DNA from: Candidatus Faeciplasma pullistercoris
GTDB taxonomy: Bacteria > Bacillota > Clostridia > Oscillospirales > Ruminococcaceae
NCBI GenBank assembly: GCA_018715525.1
Contig: DVLL01000015.1
Span: 17,300 to 81,299, forward strand
Reading direction: 5' to 3'
DNA length: 64,000 nt
The position numbers and the translations under genes are program-made. Positions within the stretch are counted from its first letter, which is position 1, and every line of letters starts with the position of its first letter. Of this stretch, positions 35,354 through 43,606 are shown one piece after another. The notes below the pieces were generated by a model. That model was not told the origin of the DNA. It ran no database searches and was given only the letters and a program-made list of their open reading frames with translations.

Positions 35354-36445
35354 TTATTCTTCCACGGAGTAGTCCTTGAAGGATATGTTAAGGTCTACGT
35401 CGGCGTCTATGCCGGGCACTCTTCCGTCCGAGGAGTACTGCCAGATGTCAAAATCGTAAAAGTAGGTGGGAGCGTCTGAGTATTCGGCCATCCATATGTC
35501 TATGCCGTCCAGCCTTGAAAGGTCATACTTCCAGACGGCGGTCTTTCGGTTGGCGTATATGCCGGGCTCAAAGCCGGCAAGGCGTATCCTCTCGGCGAAA
35601 ACAAGCGCGTTGTTGGTCAGCGTATCCGGCTCTATGTAGGCGGTTCTCGGCGTGTCGCCGTCCTTGTCTATAACTACCTCCCAGTCGTAAAACACAGGAA
35701 GCTCAAGCTCATAGTCCCCAAGCGCGTCTATACACATCTCGGCCTCCTCAAGAGCCTCATCGACGGTAAGCGCCTGTGAGAAGAAGTATATCCCGACCTT
35801 TATGCCCGCCTCCTTGGCGCCGGCTATGTTCTTGCGGAAGTTGGCGTCCTCGGCGACTAAGCCGGTGACATATCCTCGGTAGCCGCAGCGGATAATCGCG
35901 AAGTCTACTCCCGCCGCCTTGACCGCCTCCCAGTCTATGTCGCCCTGATATACGGAAACGTCTATTCCCATGTAGCCCGGCTCGTCCGGGTCGGTGTAGC
36001 TTATGTAGCCGGTCTCATCGTCCTTGACAAACAGCTCGGGTATGTACTCGTTTTTGGGGACGTCCTTAAGAGCGGGCATCCATATCGGACCGTAGTTGGA
36101 GTCGGTGAGCAGGAAGCTGTCGTCCGAGAGCTCGTGAGAGTACTCGTTGGAGGGGTCTATCGCTATGTACTCCGGAACCTCCACTTCCTTTATCACCTCG
36201 ACCGTTTCTATCTGAGGGACTATCGTGCCCTGCTCGTGAGTCCAGCCTACCGCGACGGCGATTATCGCCAGCGCGAGCACCGCTATTATCCCGAACATCA
36301 GCCGCATCATCGAGCGGTAGCTTCTTATAAGCTCTGAGGTTCTTTTTTCCTCTGCGCGGCGGTATATTTCCGCGACATGAGCCATCTCGTCCCGGATATC
36401 CGGGGTACGGGCGGCTTCGGTGGTTTCCTGCGTATAGTTGTCCAT
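35354..36445 (-). CDS. Membrane-anchored GH25 lysozyme-like muramidase
   Basis: 363 residues from ATG 36445, with AAGGAGG upstream; the frame from 36469 would place the binding site inside the gene. It has a cytoplasmic N-terminus of about 50 residues, one membrane helix (about 53-75), a Val/Glu stalk, and a GH25 barrel from about 160. The catalytic Asp is in YMGIDVSVYQGDIDWEAVKA and the DxE pair in PVFYDWEVV. FEPGIYANR and DIWMAEYSD are also family features. It would cut the glycan backbone of peptidoglycan, for cell-wall remodelling. Type II anchoring keeps it on the cell. Confidence 0.93.
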   Translation of the reverse strand: MDNYTQETTEAARTPDIRDEMAHVAEIYRRAEEKRTSELIRSYRSMMRLMFGIIAVLALAIIAVAVGWTHEQGTIVPQIETVEVIKEVEVPEYIAIDPSNEYSHELSDDSFLLTDSNYGPIWMPALKDVPKNEYIPELFVKDDETGYISYTDPDEPGYMGIDVSVYQGDIDWEAVKAAGVDFAIIRCGYRGYVTGLVAEDANFRKNIAGAKEAGIKVGIYFFSQALTVDEALEEAEMCIDALGDYELELPVFYDWEVVIDKDGDTPRTAYIEPDTLTNNALVFAERIRLAGFEPGIYANRKTAVWKYDLSRLDGIDIWMAEYSDAPTYFYDFDIWQYSSDGRVPGIDADVDLNISFKDYSVEE

Positions 36446-36486
36446 CTTTCTTGCTGCCTCCTTCGACATAATTCGACATACATACT

Positions 36487-36503
36487 GCTAAAACTAATTT
36501 AGC
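36487..36503. promoter_or_regulatory. Dyad upstream of the GH25 gene
   Basis: GCTAAA-N5-TTTAGC, with partly matching outer arms (ATACT/AT...AT). It lies about 45 bp upstream of the GH25 start, where the promoter should be. The rest of 36446-36680 shows no gene. Confidence 0.35.
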
Positions 36504-36681
36504 ATATACTGAGCCCAAAGTAAAGACGGGAATTTGAGGACGTGTTCAGGGCTTGTTTGAATGTAGAAGCATGATACGCCGAAATTTGCATTTTCAGTGG
36601 TGCAACATGGTTATTTTTTAGCTGATGATCGGCGCTATGTAGTGCATATAGCGGTAATTTTGCAGGATTTAATAAAAACGC

Positions 36682-36710
36682 TTGCATTTTTAAAAGCAAA
36701 GTAATATAAT
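36682..36710 (+). promoter_or_regulatory. Promoter of the aminotransferase gene
   Basis: TTGCAT (36682-36687), 17 bp, perfect TATAAT (36705-36710), 68 bp upstream of the GTG start. Confidence 0.7.
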
Positions 36711-36777
36711 GTAGGGCAGACTGTGACGACGCGCATATCGTCTTATCACTTACAACTTATACATGGAGGCAGGTACC

Positions 36778-38055
36778 GTGAATATCAAACAGCTATCAAA
36801 AACCCAGCTTGAGGAGCTCTACTCAAAGGAGTCGGCTATACTTGAGGAGTACAAGAAAAAGGGACTCAAGCTCGATATGTCCAGAGGAAAGCCGAGCCCC
36901 GAGCAGCTCGATCTGTCGAACGACATGCTCACCCATTGCCTTGACGGAGACCATATCTCGGAGACGGGAGTCGACTGCCGCAACTACGGCGTTCTCGACG
37001 GCATCTACGAGGCGAAAAGGCTCTTTATGCCTATGATGGGCGTAGGAAGATACGAGATAATCATCGGCGGAAACTCCAGCCTTCAGCTTATGTACGATAC
37101 CATCGCGAGGGCGATGCTCCTCGGCGTAAAGGGAAGCCCGAAGCCCTGGAGCAAGTGCGAGAGGGTCAAGTGGCTCTGCCCCGCTCCCGGCTACGACAGG
37201 CATTTCGCGATCTGCCAGGCGTTCGGCATCGAGATGATAACCGTTCCGATGCTCTCTGACGGTCCCGATATGGATATGGTGGAGAGACTTGTGTCCGAGG
37301 ACGGGGACATAAAGGGAATCTGGTGTGTTCCGAGGTATGCCAACCCGACCGGCGTGGTGTATTCCGACGAGGTGGTAAGGCGCTTTGCCAACCTCTCGCC
37401 TAAGGCGCCGGATTTCAGGATATATTGGGACGACGCATACTGCGTACACGACCTGACCGATGAAAGAGCGGAAATACTCAACATACTTGAGGAGTGCAAG
37501 AAGACCGGCAAGCAGGATATGCCCGTCATCTTCGCCTCAACCTCGAAGATATCCTTCCCGGGCGGAGGAATCGCCGCTATCGGCGCGAGCGAGGAGAACA
37601 TCGAGTTCATGAAGCAGCAGATGTCCTTCCAGATCATCGGCTACGACAAGCTCAACCAGCTCAGGCACGCGAGGTTCTTCAAGGACTTCAACGGCATACT
37701 CGAGCACATGAAAAAGCATCGCGCTATACTCAAGCCAAAATTCGATCTCGTTGTCTCCACCCTCGACAGGGAGCTTTCCGACCTGGGCATAGGAAGCTGG
37801 AGCAATCCCAAGGGCGGCTACTTCGTTTCCTTTGACGGCCTTAACGGAACCGCCAAGAGGATAGTCGCGCTTTGCAAGGATGTGGGAGTAAAGCTTACCG
37901 AGGCGGGAGCGGCGTTCCCCTACGGCGTAGACCCACGCGACTCAAATATCAGGATAGCTCCTTCTTACCCATCTCTTGAGGAGCTTGAGGCGGCTATAAA
38001 TATCTTCTGCACCGCAGCGAAGGTGGCTGCGTGCGAGGTTCTCCTCGGAAAATAA
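36778..38055 (+). CDS. PLP-dependent aminotransferase (aspartate aminotransferase-like)
   Basis: 425 residues from GTG 36778, which sits 8 bp after GGAGG; the ATG at 36763 overlaps that site. The opening LKLDMSRGKPSPEQLDLS is the mark of a clostridial class I/II aminotransferase family annotated as aspartate aminotransferase. The PLP Lys lies in ASTSKISFPGGGIAA, the phosphate-binding part in IIGGNSSLQLM, and the pyridine-N Asp near YWDDAYCVHDL. It moves an amino group between an amino acid (probably aspartate) and 2-oxoglutarate. Monocistronic. Confidence 0.9.
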   Translation: MNIKQLSKTQLEELYSKESAILEEYKKKGLKLDMSRGKPSPEQLDLSNDMLTHCLDGDHISETGVDCRNYGVLDGIYEAKRLFMPMMGVGRYEIIIGGNSSLQLMYDTIARAMLLGVKGSPKPWSKCERVKWLCPAPGYDRHFAICQAFGIEMITVPMLSDGPDMDMVERLVSEDGDIKGIWCVPRYANPTGVVYSDEVVRRFANLSPKAPDFRIYWDDAYCVHDLTDERAEILNILEECKKTGKQDMPVIFASTSKISFPGGGIAAIGASEENIEFMKQQMSFQIIGYDKLNQLRHARFFKDFNGILEHMKKHRAILKPKFDLVVSTLDRELSDLGIGSWSNPKGGYFVSFDGLNGTAKRIVALCKDVGVKLTEAGAAFPYGVDPRDSNIRIAPSYPSLEELEAAINIFCTAAKVAACEVLLGK

Positions 38056-38085
38056 ATACGCTTGTATCCTGCAAATTTAAAAACC

Positions 38086-38126
38086 AAGCCGTGCTTTCCC
38101 TGATAACCGGGATGGCGCGGCTTTTT
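38086..38126 (+). terminator. Aminotransferase terminator
   Basis: AAGCCGTGC (38086-38094) / GCGCGGCTT (38115-38123) with an inner CCC/GGG pair, then TTTTT. Confidence 0.85.
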
Positions 38127-38165
38127 GCTTATTTTTAACTTAATGAATTTTTAATCAAAGGCTCG

Positions 38166-38194
38166 TTGACGCTTAATCTTTTTCCGGGTACACT
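38166..38194 (+). promoter_or_regulatory. Candidate promoter of GT2 gene
   Basis: TTGACG (38166-38171), 17 bp, TACACT (38189-38194). Just downstream (38195-38229) the leader can fold into a hairpin, TTCAC/GTGAA outside and GGGCG/CGCCC inside, ending before the ribosome binding site. Confidence 0.45.
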
Positions 38195-38251
38195 TCACGC
38201 ATAAGGGGCGGTCTTACGCCCGGTGTGAAATGTGAAAGGAGAAAATATGCC

Positions 38252-39520
38252 GTGATTACCGTCGGTCTTATAAACAAGGCGATATCCGTCCTGTTTGTCG
38301 TCTGCTATTTTTACCAGGTTGTGTACACGCTGATAGCGGTCTTGAGAAAGAAAAGCAGGGTAAGCAGCTTCAGGCTGCACAGCTACGCCGTTCTGATAGC
38401 TGCGAGAAACGAGCGGGAGGTCATAGCCGAGCTGATCAAGAGCCTTAAAGCTCAGCGCTATCCCTCAGAAAGGATAAAAATCTTTGTGGTCGCGGACAAC
38501 TGCACCGATGACACGGCCGTTGTCGCCGAAAAGGCGGGCGCCGTCGTCTACCAAAGGCGAGACACTATCCATGTTGGAAAGGGGTATGCGCTCGACTATC
38601 TTCTTGGGTGTATTGAAGCGGATTATCCGGCAGGCAGCTTCGACGGGTATTTCGTCTTTGACGCGGATAACCTCCTTGAGGAGGAATACATATATGAGAT
38701 GAACAAGCTGTTTTCTCAGGGATACAGGGTGATAACAGGCTGCCGCTGCTCAAAGAACTACGGCGACAACTGGATATCCTCAGGCTATGGGCTGTATTTT
38801 CTGCGGGACACCCAGCTTCTGAACAAGGCGAGACATCTTTTGGGCTTATGCTGTCACATATCCGGCACCGGGTTTATGTTCTCTGACGAAATACTCAGGG
38901 AAAACGGGGGCTGGAAGTATTTCTCGCTTTCGGAGGACACCGAGTTTACAGCAAAAATGATAATTGCGGGCGAGAGAGTAGGCTACTGCGAGTCAGCGGT
39001 GCTCTATGATGAGCAGCCGACGTCTCTTGGGCAGTCTATAAGGCAGCGGCTTCGCTGGGCAAAGGGTCATATACAGGTGATGTCGAGCTGCGGCGGCGGG
39101 CTGGCAAGGGGAACGCTGATGCCCGGGAGCGCACGAAAAAGGCTTTCCTGTCTTGACATGCTATTAAGCATTACTCCCGCCTATGTACTGACTGTCGCTG
39201 CGGTAGTTGTAAACCTTGCGGGGCTTTTAGTCAGCCTGACCGAGTCCTCAGCGCTGTTATTTACGGTATCAGGACTTATTTCCTGCGCAGTCGGAAGCTA
39301 TTTATCATTTTTTGCCGTAGGGCTGGTGACCACCCTTTGCGAGTGGAATAAGTTAGGGTGCGGCGCTTTAAAAAAGCTTATGTATGCTTTCAGCTTCCCG
39401 CTTTTCATGGCGACATATGTACCGATATCCGTTGCGGCACTGTTTGTCAGGGTGGAGTGGAAGCCGATTGTCCACCGCAGGAGCGTGAGCCTGAGTCAGC
39501 TCCGCGAGGCGCAAAAGTAA
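38252..39520 (+). CDS. Family 2 glycosyltransferase, membrane-bound
   Basis: 422 residues from GTG 38252, with AAAGGAG 10 bp upstream; the frame from 38225 covers that site. It has an N-terminal membrane helix, then a GT-A domain with YAVLIAARNEREVIAELI, VVADNCTDDTA, the DxD-like VFDADN, an SGTGFMFS turn, the catalytic SEDTEF and the processive-type motif QRLRW. Three to four C-terminal membrane helices follow. The QxxRW motif puts it near polysaccharide/chitin-synthase-like GT2 enzymes. The product is unknown; perhaps a cell-surface glycan. Confidence 0.92.
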   Translation: MITVGLINKAISVLFVVCYFYQVVYTLIAVLRKKSRVSSFRLHSYAVLIAARNEREVIAELIKSLKAQRYPSERIKIFVVADNCTDDTAVVAEKAGAVVYQRRDTIHVGKGYALDYLLGCIEADYPAGSFDGYFVFDADNLLEEEYIYEMNKLFSQGYRVITGCRCSKNYGDNWISSGYGLYFLRDTQLLNKARHLLGLCCHISGTGFMFSDEILRENGGWKYFSLSEDTEFTAKMIIAGERVGYCESAVLYDEQPTSLGQSIRQRLRWAKGHIQVMSSCGGGLARGTLMPGSARKRLSCLDMLLSITPAYVLTVAAVVVNLAGLLVSLTESSALLFTVSGLISCAVGSYLSFFAVGLVTTLCEWNKLGCGALKKLMYAFSFPLFMATYVPISVAALFVRVEWKPIVHRRSVSLSQLREAQK

Positions 39521-39535
39521 AAATAATATTCCGAA

Positions 39536-39581
39536 TCTGCCCGGCCCCGATTTGATTATATGGGGCACAGGGCAGATTTTT
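39536..39581 (+). terminator. GT2 terminator
   Basis: TCTGCCC (39536-39542) / GGGCAGA (39570-39576), inner GGCCCC/GGGGC part, then TTTTT. Confidence 0.82.
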
Positions 39582-39592
39582 GCGTTTTTCTC

Positions 39593-39621
39593 TTGTATTC
39601 CGGCGCAAAATAGTATATAAT
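39593..39621 (+). promoter_or_regulatory. Candidate promoter of the sigma factor operon
   Basis: TTGTAT (39593-39598), 17 bp, TATAAT (39616-39621), about 265 bp upstream of the sigma gene. The rest of 39622-39886 holds no gene; an ECF-type autoregulated promoter could exist nearer the start, but I cannot identify one. Confidence 0.45.
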
Positions 39622-39886
39622 AAACTCTATCTTTAGCCATTGAGATTTTTGTGCTGAAAATTTTGCCGCGGCTATGACACCCGTCGGTAAAATCAAAGCA
39701 GCATTTTTATATTGTGGCTCGATGGGGAGATTTTATACAATCTGTAAAAAATACAGAGGCTGTTTGCGCAAATTTTCCCCCTGATTTTTTTGAGCCGAGT
39801 GCAACAATTCCGCTTGTTTTTGACACTTAATATACAGAGCCTTGAGACGGCGCTGTATTCATTCTGCGGCAACTTGAGGTGAGAGA

Positions 39887-40435
39887 ATGAAATCCGGCTT
39901 TTCAGAGCTTGTAGCCAAAGCAAAGAAGGGCGACAGTCAGGCGTTTGCCGAGCTGTATTCCGCTGTTTATAAAGAGCTTTATTATTATGCCCTGTGCAAC
40001 CTTAACAACAGTGACGACGCCGCGGACGCGGTGAGCGACGCTGTTCTTGACGCGTTTTCGAGCATAAAGAGTCTCCGCAATGAGGATGCCTTCAAGGGCT
40101 GGATGGTCAGGATACTGACGGCGAAGATAAAGAGGAAGCAGGCGGAGTATATCAGCCGGCGCGAGTATGTGACGTCTATGACCGCCGATTCTGATGACGA
40201 CGACGACAAGCTTATGGATATACCGGAGCACGAGTCGAAGTATGAGGGAATTGAGCTTTTGGATCATATCGAGAGCCTGACCCATAACGAAAAAATGTGC
40301 TTCTCACTCAACGCGATTTACGGCTATACCGGCGACGAGATAGCCAAGATAACCGGAATAAATTCAGCGACAGTCAGAACATATCTCTCAAGAGGCAAGG
40401 CAAAATTAAGAAAGCTTCTTGCGGAGAGCATGTAG
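39887..40435 (+). CDS. ECF-type RNA polymerase sigma factor
   Basis: 182 residues. Region 2 is seen in DSQAFAELYSAVYKELYYYA and DAADAVSDAVLDAFSSIKSL. Region 4 is seen in EKMCFSLNAIYGYTGDEIAK with the helix-turn-helix GINSATVRTYLSRGKAKLRK. No region 3, as in extracytoplasmic function sigma factors. It directs transcription of an unknown regulon, probably including its own operon. The membrane beta-propeller protein 53 bp downstream is the likely regulator. Confidence 0.93.
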   Translation: MKSGFSELVAKAKKGDSQAFAELYSAVYKELYYYALCNLNNSDDAADAVSDAVLDAFSSIKSLRNEDAFKGWMVRILTAKIKRKQAEYISRREYVTSMTADSDDDDDKLMDIPEHESKYEGIELLDHIESLTHNEKMCFSLNAIYGYTGDEIAKITGINSATVRTYLSRGKAKLRKLLAESM

Positions 40436-40488
40436 CCTAATCAGGCTTTACACTAACTATTTAAATGACGAAAGGAGGCCGTGTTAAG

Positions 40489-42819
40489 ATGAACAATATT
40501 TACTCCGAGATGCTAAGCAGTCTTCCAGTACCGGAACGACTCAGCCCGGAGAATATTGCCTTAATGCTTGAAGAGAATTCGGCGGCGAAGAAAAAACGCG
40601 CCATGATCTCGTCGGATTTAGGGGCGGAGAGCAGGCGAGAGCTGCCTAAGTCGAAAAAGACGGTAACAGTGACACGACCCTCCGAGATATACACTCAGGA
40701 CGCCGGGAAGGAGACTTCGGCGGAGCCGGAGGAAAGCACCGCCGGAACGAAGATAAAGGAGATTTCGGTATCCGGCGAGAAGGCCGTGAGCACTCGCGAA
40801 GAGAAGACTGCGGCCGGCAGGTCGGGCAGACGCACAGCTTACTACAGAGCTGTTTTGTCGATAGCGGCGTGCGCGGCGCTTGTTTTCGGAATGACGAGGT
40901 ACTTTGACAACGGAGAGGTCGCTCAGATAGACACCGAGATAAAGGGCAGCACCTATGCCAGCGACTATGACGAGCTGCACAAGACCTTCAGGAAGTATTA
41001 TGTGGACGACGAGGAAAAGCAGACTCTTGACTCCGCGATGGCGCAGATAGAGCATTCCTACGATGAATCTCAGGGCAGCGGGGTGAGCGACAACGTCACC
41101 GAACCCTCCCAGACCACGCCTGAGGACGCGGTCACCGGCGAGGTAACCGAGCCGCAGGAGGACACTACCGGGGAGAACACTGCTCCGACAGTTCCTGACG
41201 AGACGGAGACACAGCCTCAGACGCCTGACGAAAATGTAAGCATAGAGGAAGTAGACCCGGCGGATACTCCTCTTCCTGAATTTACCGGAGAGGCTTTGGA
41301 TAATGCCATCATCTCGGGCAACAGGATTTATGTGATCGACGGCAACACCGTAAAGGTCATATTGACGGATAACGGTCAGATGAGCTATATCGGCGACATA
41401 ACGCCCTCGTGCGATGTGTTTGAGACAAAGACCCTTGAGAGGGTAATCCCGATGGGGGACAGGGTCGCGATGATTTACTCCTCTGTAAATGAGGAGCCGG
41501 AGACAATACCGGTATTTGAGGACAGCGGCACGCTGGTCGATGAGATATTCGACATCTTCTACACCGAGGAGCAGGCTTCAAGTCAGGTTCGCTCTGTCGA
41601 GGTGGCTATATACGATGTTTATCAGAACGGTGTGATTTCACAGCTGTCTGTTCTTTCTCAGAACGGCACGCTGGTCGATGTAAGGTCTGACGGGGAGTAC
41701 ATCTACCTTGTAACCGACTATGACGACTACAGAAACTCTCCTCTTACCGGAGTCGATGATCTTGACAGCTATGTCCCCAGCTACGAGCAGGACGGCGTCA
41801 AGTATTACATTCAGCCCGAGAATATTCTAATTCCCGGATATGTCTCGACAACCGACTATACGATCGTCAGCGGAATGTCGATAGGCGCGTTTGGCGTTAC
41901 CACCGATGTTCAGGCGGTTCTGGGCTCCGAGGGCAAGGTGATCGTCACTGACAGCGCGGTGTATATATACGGCTACTCAGGAGGCGACGGGGTTGATGAG
42001 ACTGTCTGCGAGAAGCTCAGGCTAAGCTACGGAACAGCTCGTTACGAGAATTCCTACGCCGTAGAGGGCGTGGCTCTTGCAGGCGGAATATACGAGTGCG
42101 ACGGCACGATCTTTGTCACCACACTTAAAAAGAGTGATACCGACTATACCACGGTGGTATATGCGTTTGACTCGGAGATGAACATGCTTTCAAGGGTAGA
42201 GTTCCCGGCCGCTTTGAGCAAGGTAAGCTTTAACGGCAAGAAGGTATATCTCACAAGCGGAGCGAAGAGTTACGGCGCGGACTTCAGCCAGCCTGCAAAC
42301 CCGCAGCTCATAGACTATAAGGATCAGGCTGAAATAGATCTTACATCTGATCTCATGGAGTTTGGCAACGGATATGTCACGCTGACCCGTGGTGAAGACG
42401 GCAGCATAGTGCTTTCAAAGATAGTTTCCGCAGACGGCGGGTACATCACCGAGGCGTTCACGACCGTAGCCTCCCCGACGGGAGATCCCACGTCGATGGC
42501 GCTCGGGGACAACAGCGTTATGTACCTTGATCCGTACAGCGGATACGTTGGAGTTCCGTACGGCTTCTTTGACGGTTACGATTATTGCTACAGGTACGCG
42601 CTGTACAGACTTACCGGGGCAGGCTTTGAGCTGGTAGGTCAGATCGAGTCCCACGAGGTAGACGAGGCGTTTGAAATGGGACGCTCTGAGCTCAGCGGCG
42701 GAATACTCTATATCTTCTCTGAGGGAAGAATATACTCGGCGACAGCAGGAGGCTCGCTCTCCGTAATAAGCTCAGCGGAGCTTATCGAGTCGAGCTACAG
42801 CGGTCACTCAAGCTGGTAA
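40489..42819 (+). CDS. Membrane-anchored beta-propeller protein, likely anti-sigma partner
   Basis: 776 residues from ATG 40489, with AAAGGAGG upstream. The N-terminal 130 residues are cytoplasmic with a short helical part (YSEMLSSLPVPERLSPENIA). One membrane helix follows (about 132-150). A Thr/Glu/Pro-rich linker leads to a large extracellular beta-propeller domain (about 270-776, repeats such as NRIYVIDGNTVKVI, GEYIYLVTDYDD, KKVYLTSGAKSY). The topology, with a cytoplasmic N-terminus next to an ECF sigma, is that of a membrane anti-sigma factor with an outside sensor. This function is inferred from context. Confidence 0.85.
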   Translation: MNNIYSEMLSSLPVPERLSPENIALMLEENSAAKKKRAMISSDLGAESRRELPKSKKTVTVTRPSEIYTQDAGKETSAEPEESTAGTKIKEISVSGEKAVSTREEKTAAGRSGRRTAYYRAVLSIAACAALVFGMTRYFDNGEVAQIDTEIKGSTYASDYDELHKTFRKYYVDDEEKQTLDSAMAQIEHSYDESQGSGVSDNVTEPSQTTPEDAVTGEVTEPQEDTTGENTAPTVPDETETQPQTPDENVSIEEVDPADTPLPEFTGEALDNAIISGNRIYVIDGNTVKVILTDNGQMSYIGDITPSCDVFETKTLERVIPMGDRVAMIYSSVNEEPETIPVFEDSGTLVDEIFDIFYTEEQASSQVRSVEVAIYDVYQNGVISQLSVLSQNGTLVDVRSDGEYIYLVTDYDDYRNSPLTGVDDLDSYVPSYEQDGVKYYIQPENILIPGYVSTTDYTIVSGMSIGAFGVTTDVQAVLGSEGKVIVTDSAVYIYGYSGGDGVDETVCEKLRLSYGTARYENSYAVEGVALAGGIYECDGTIFVTTLKKSDTDYTTVVYAFDSEMNMLSRVEFPAALSKVSFNGKKVYLTSGAKSYGADFSQPANPQLIDYKDQAEIDLTSDLMEFGNGYVTLTRGEDGSIVLSKIVSADGGYITEAFTTVASPTGDPTSMALGDNSVMYLDPYSGYVGVPYGFFDGYDYCYRYALYRLTGAGFELVGQIESHEVDEAFEMGRSELSGGILYIFSEGRIYSATAGGSLSVISSAELIESSYSGHSSW

Positions 42820-42848
42820 GGCTGTAATCGTTCAGGATAAGTGAATAT

Positions 42849-42882
42849 GCGGCATGGGGCTTTAGGCACTGTGCCGCTTTTT
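42849..42882 (+). terminator. Terminator of the sigma operon
   Basis: GCGGCA (42849-42854) / TGCCGC (42872-42877), then TTTTT. Confidence 0.75.
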
Positions 42883-42987
42883 ATCCCTGGCGGTTAGGCT
42901 TGTAAGAGCGCTTTGCAAAAATGTGGGCATAGGGCTTACGAGGTGAAAAAGAATTTCAATAAAAACTTGAAAACTCGAAAAAAGCAC

Positions 42988-43016
42988 TTGACATTTTTAC
43001 TCGCCTGTGCTAAAAT
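42988..43016 (+). promoter_or_regulatory. tRNA operon promoter
   Basis: Perfect TTGACA (42988-42993), 17 bp, TAAAAT (43011-43016), 19 bp upstream of tRNA-Thr. Confidence 0.85.
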
Positions 43017-43034
43017 ACCTATCGTTGCAGCGCT

Positions 43035-43110
43035 GCTGGTGTAGCTCAGTTGGTAGAGCAGCTGATTTGTAATCAGCAGGTCGGGGGTTCGAGTCCGTCC
43101 ACCAGCTCCA
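43035..43110 (+). tRNA. tRNA-Thr (UGU)
   Basis: 76 nt with acceptor stem GCTGGTG/CACCAGC, D arm GCTCAGTTGGTAGAGC, anticodon stem CTGAT/ATCAG around TTTGTAA (anticodon TGT), T arm with GGTTCGAGTCC and encoded CCA. Reads ACA codons. Confidence 0.98.
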
Positions 43111-43148
43111 AGTACGCCTTCGATAAGGGCTGCAAGCAAACTGAATAT

Positions 43149-43234
43149 GGGAGAGTTCCCGAGTGGCCAAAGGGGGCAGACTGTAAATCTGTTGCTATTT
43201 AGCTTCGATGGTCCGAATCCATCCTCTCCCACCA
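43149..43234 (+). tRNA. tRNA-Tyr (GUA)
   Basis: 86 nt class II tRNA. Acceptor GGGAGAG/CTCTCCC, anticodon stem CAGAC/(A)TCTG with GTA, long variable arm (TTGCTATTTAGCTTCGATGG region) and encoded CCA. Confidence 0.97.
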
Positions 43235-43239
43235 GATTA

Positions 43240-43272
43240 TGTGCCTGATTTTACTGTCAGGCACATTTTTCT
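43240..43272 (+). terminator. tRNA operon terminator
   Basis: Perfect 9-bp stem TGTGCCTGA (43240-43248) / TCAGGCACA (43257-43265), then TTTTTCTT. Confidence 0.93.
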
Positions 43273-43367
43273 TAGTATTCATGCGGGTTTGCGGGCTTTT
43301 TTCCGTTTCAAAAAAGGATTGGTGTCCCATTACTGTCATCCCCGTTTTTAGAGATATCTGCAAAGCT

Positions 43368-43414
43368 AAGCGGAGTTTTCACCTGATTTTTCAGGCTGGG
43401 AACTCCGCTTTTTT
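43368..43414 (+). terminator. Second terminator, about 100 bp past the tRNA terminator
   Basis: AAGCGGAGTT (43368-43377) with AACTCCGCTT (43401-43410) and an inner CCTGA/TCAGG stem, then TTTTTT. No gene precedes it, so it may end read-through or a small RNA starting between 43273 and 43340. Confidence 0.75.
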
Positions 43415-43606
43415 GCGTTTACCACTCTTTTTTCCGTTGTCGGAAGTGTAAAAGTTTCCGACAGTTATATAGATAGATTAACGAAAGCCCCAAATGGGTC
43501 AATTTCAAGCCCTCAAAATACAAGGGGGTAGTGCGCCCTTTTTTAGAAGCGCCTCGGCTGGCTGGCCGGGGCTTTGTATAGTATCATGAGAAAGGTAAGT
43601 AAAAAG
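43415..43606. other. Junction between chromosome and accessory region, no gene
   Basis: Contains a small dyad TGTCGGAA-N9-TTCCGACA (about 43438-43462) and C/G-rich low-similarity sequence up to the IS-like left end. The gene content changes here from core-like to mobile. I cannot identify an attachment core. Confidence 0.35.

Noticed and set aside
36809..37449. Frames on both strands within the aminotransferase gene
   Set aside because: The aminotransferase frame has PLP-site motifs and a proper start; the others are shadows.
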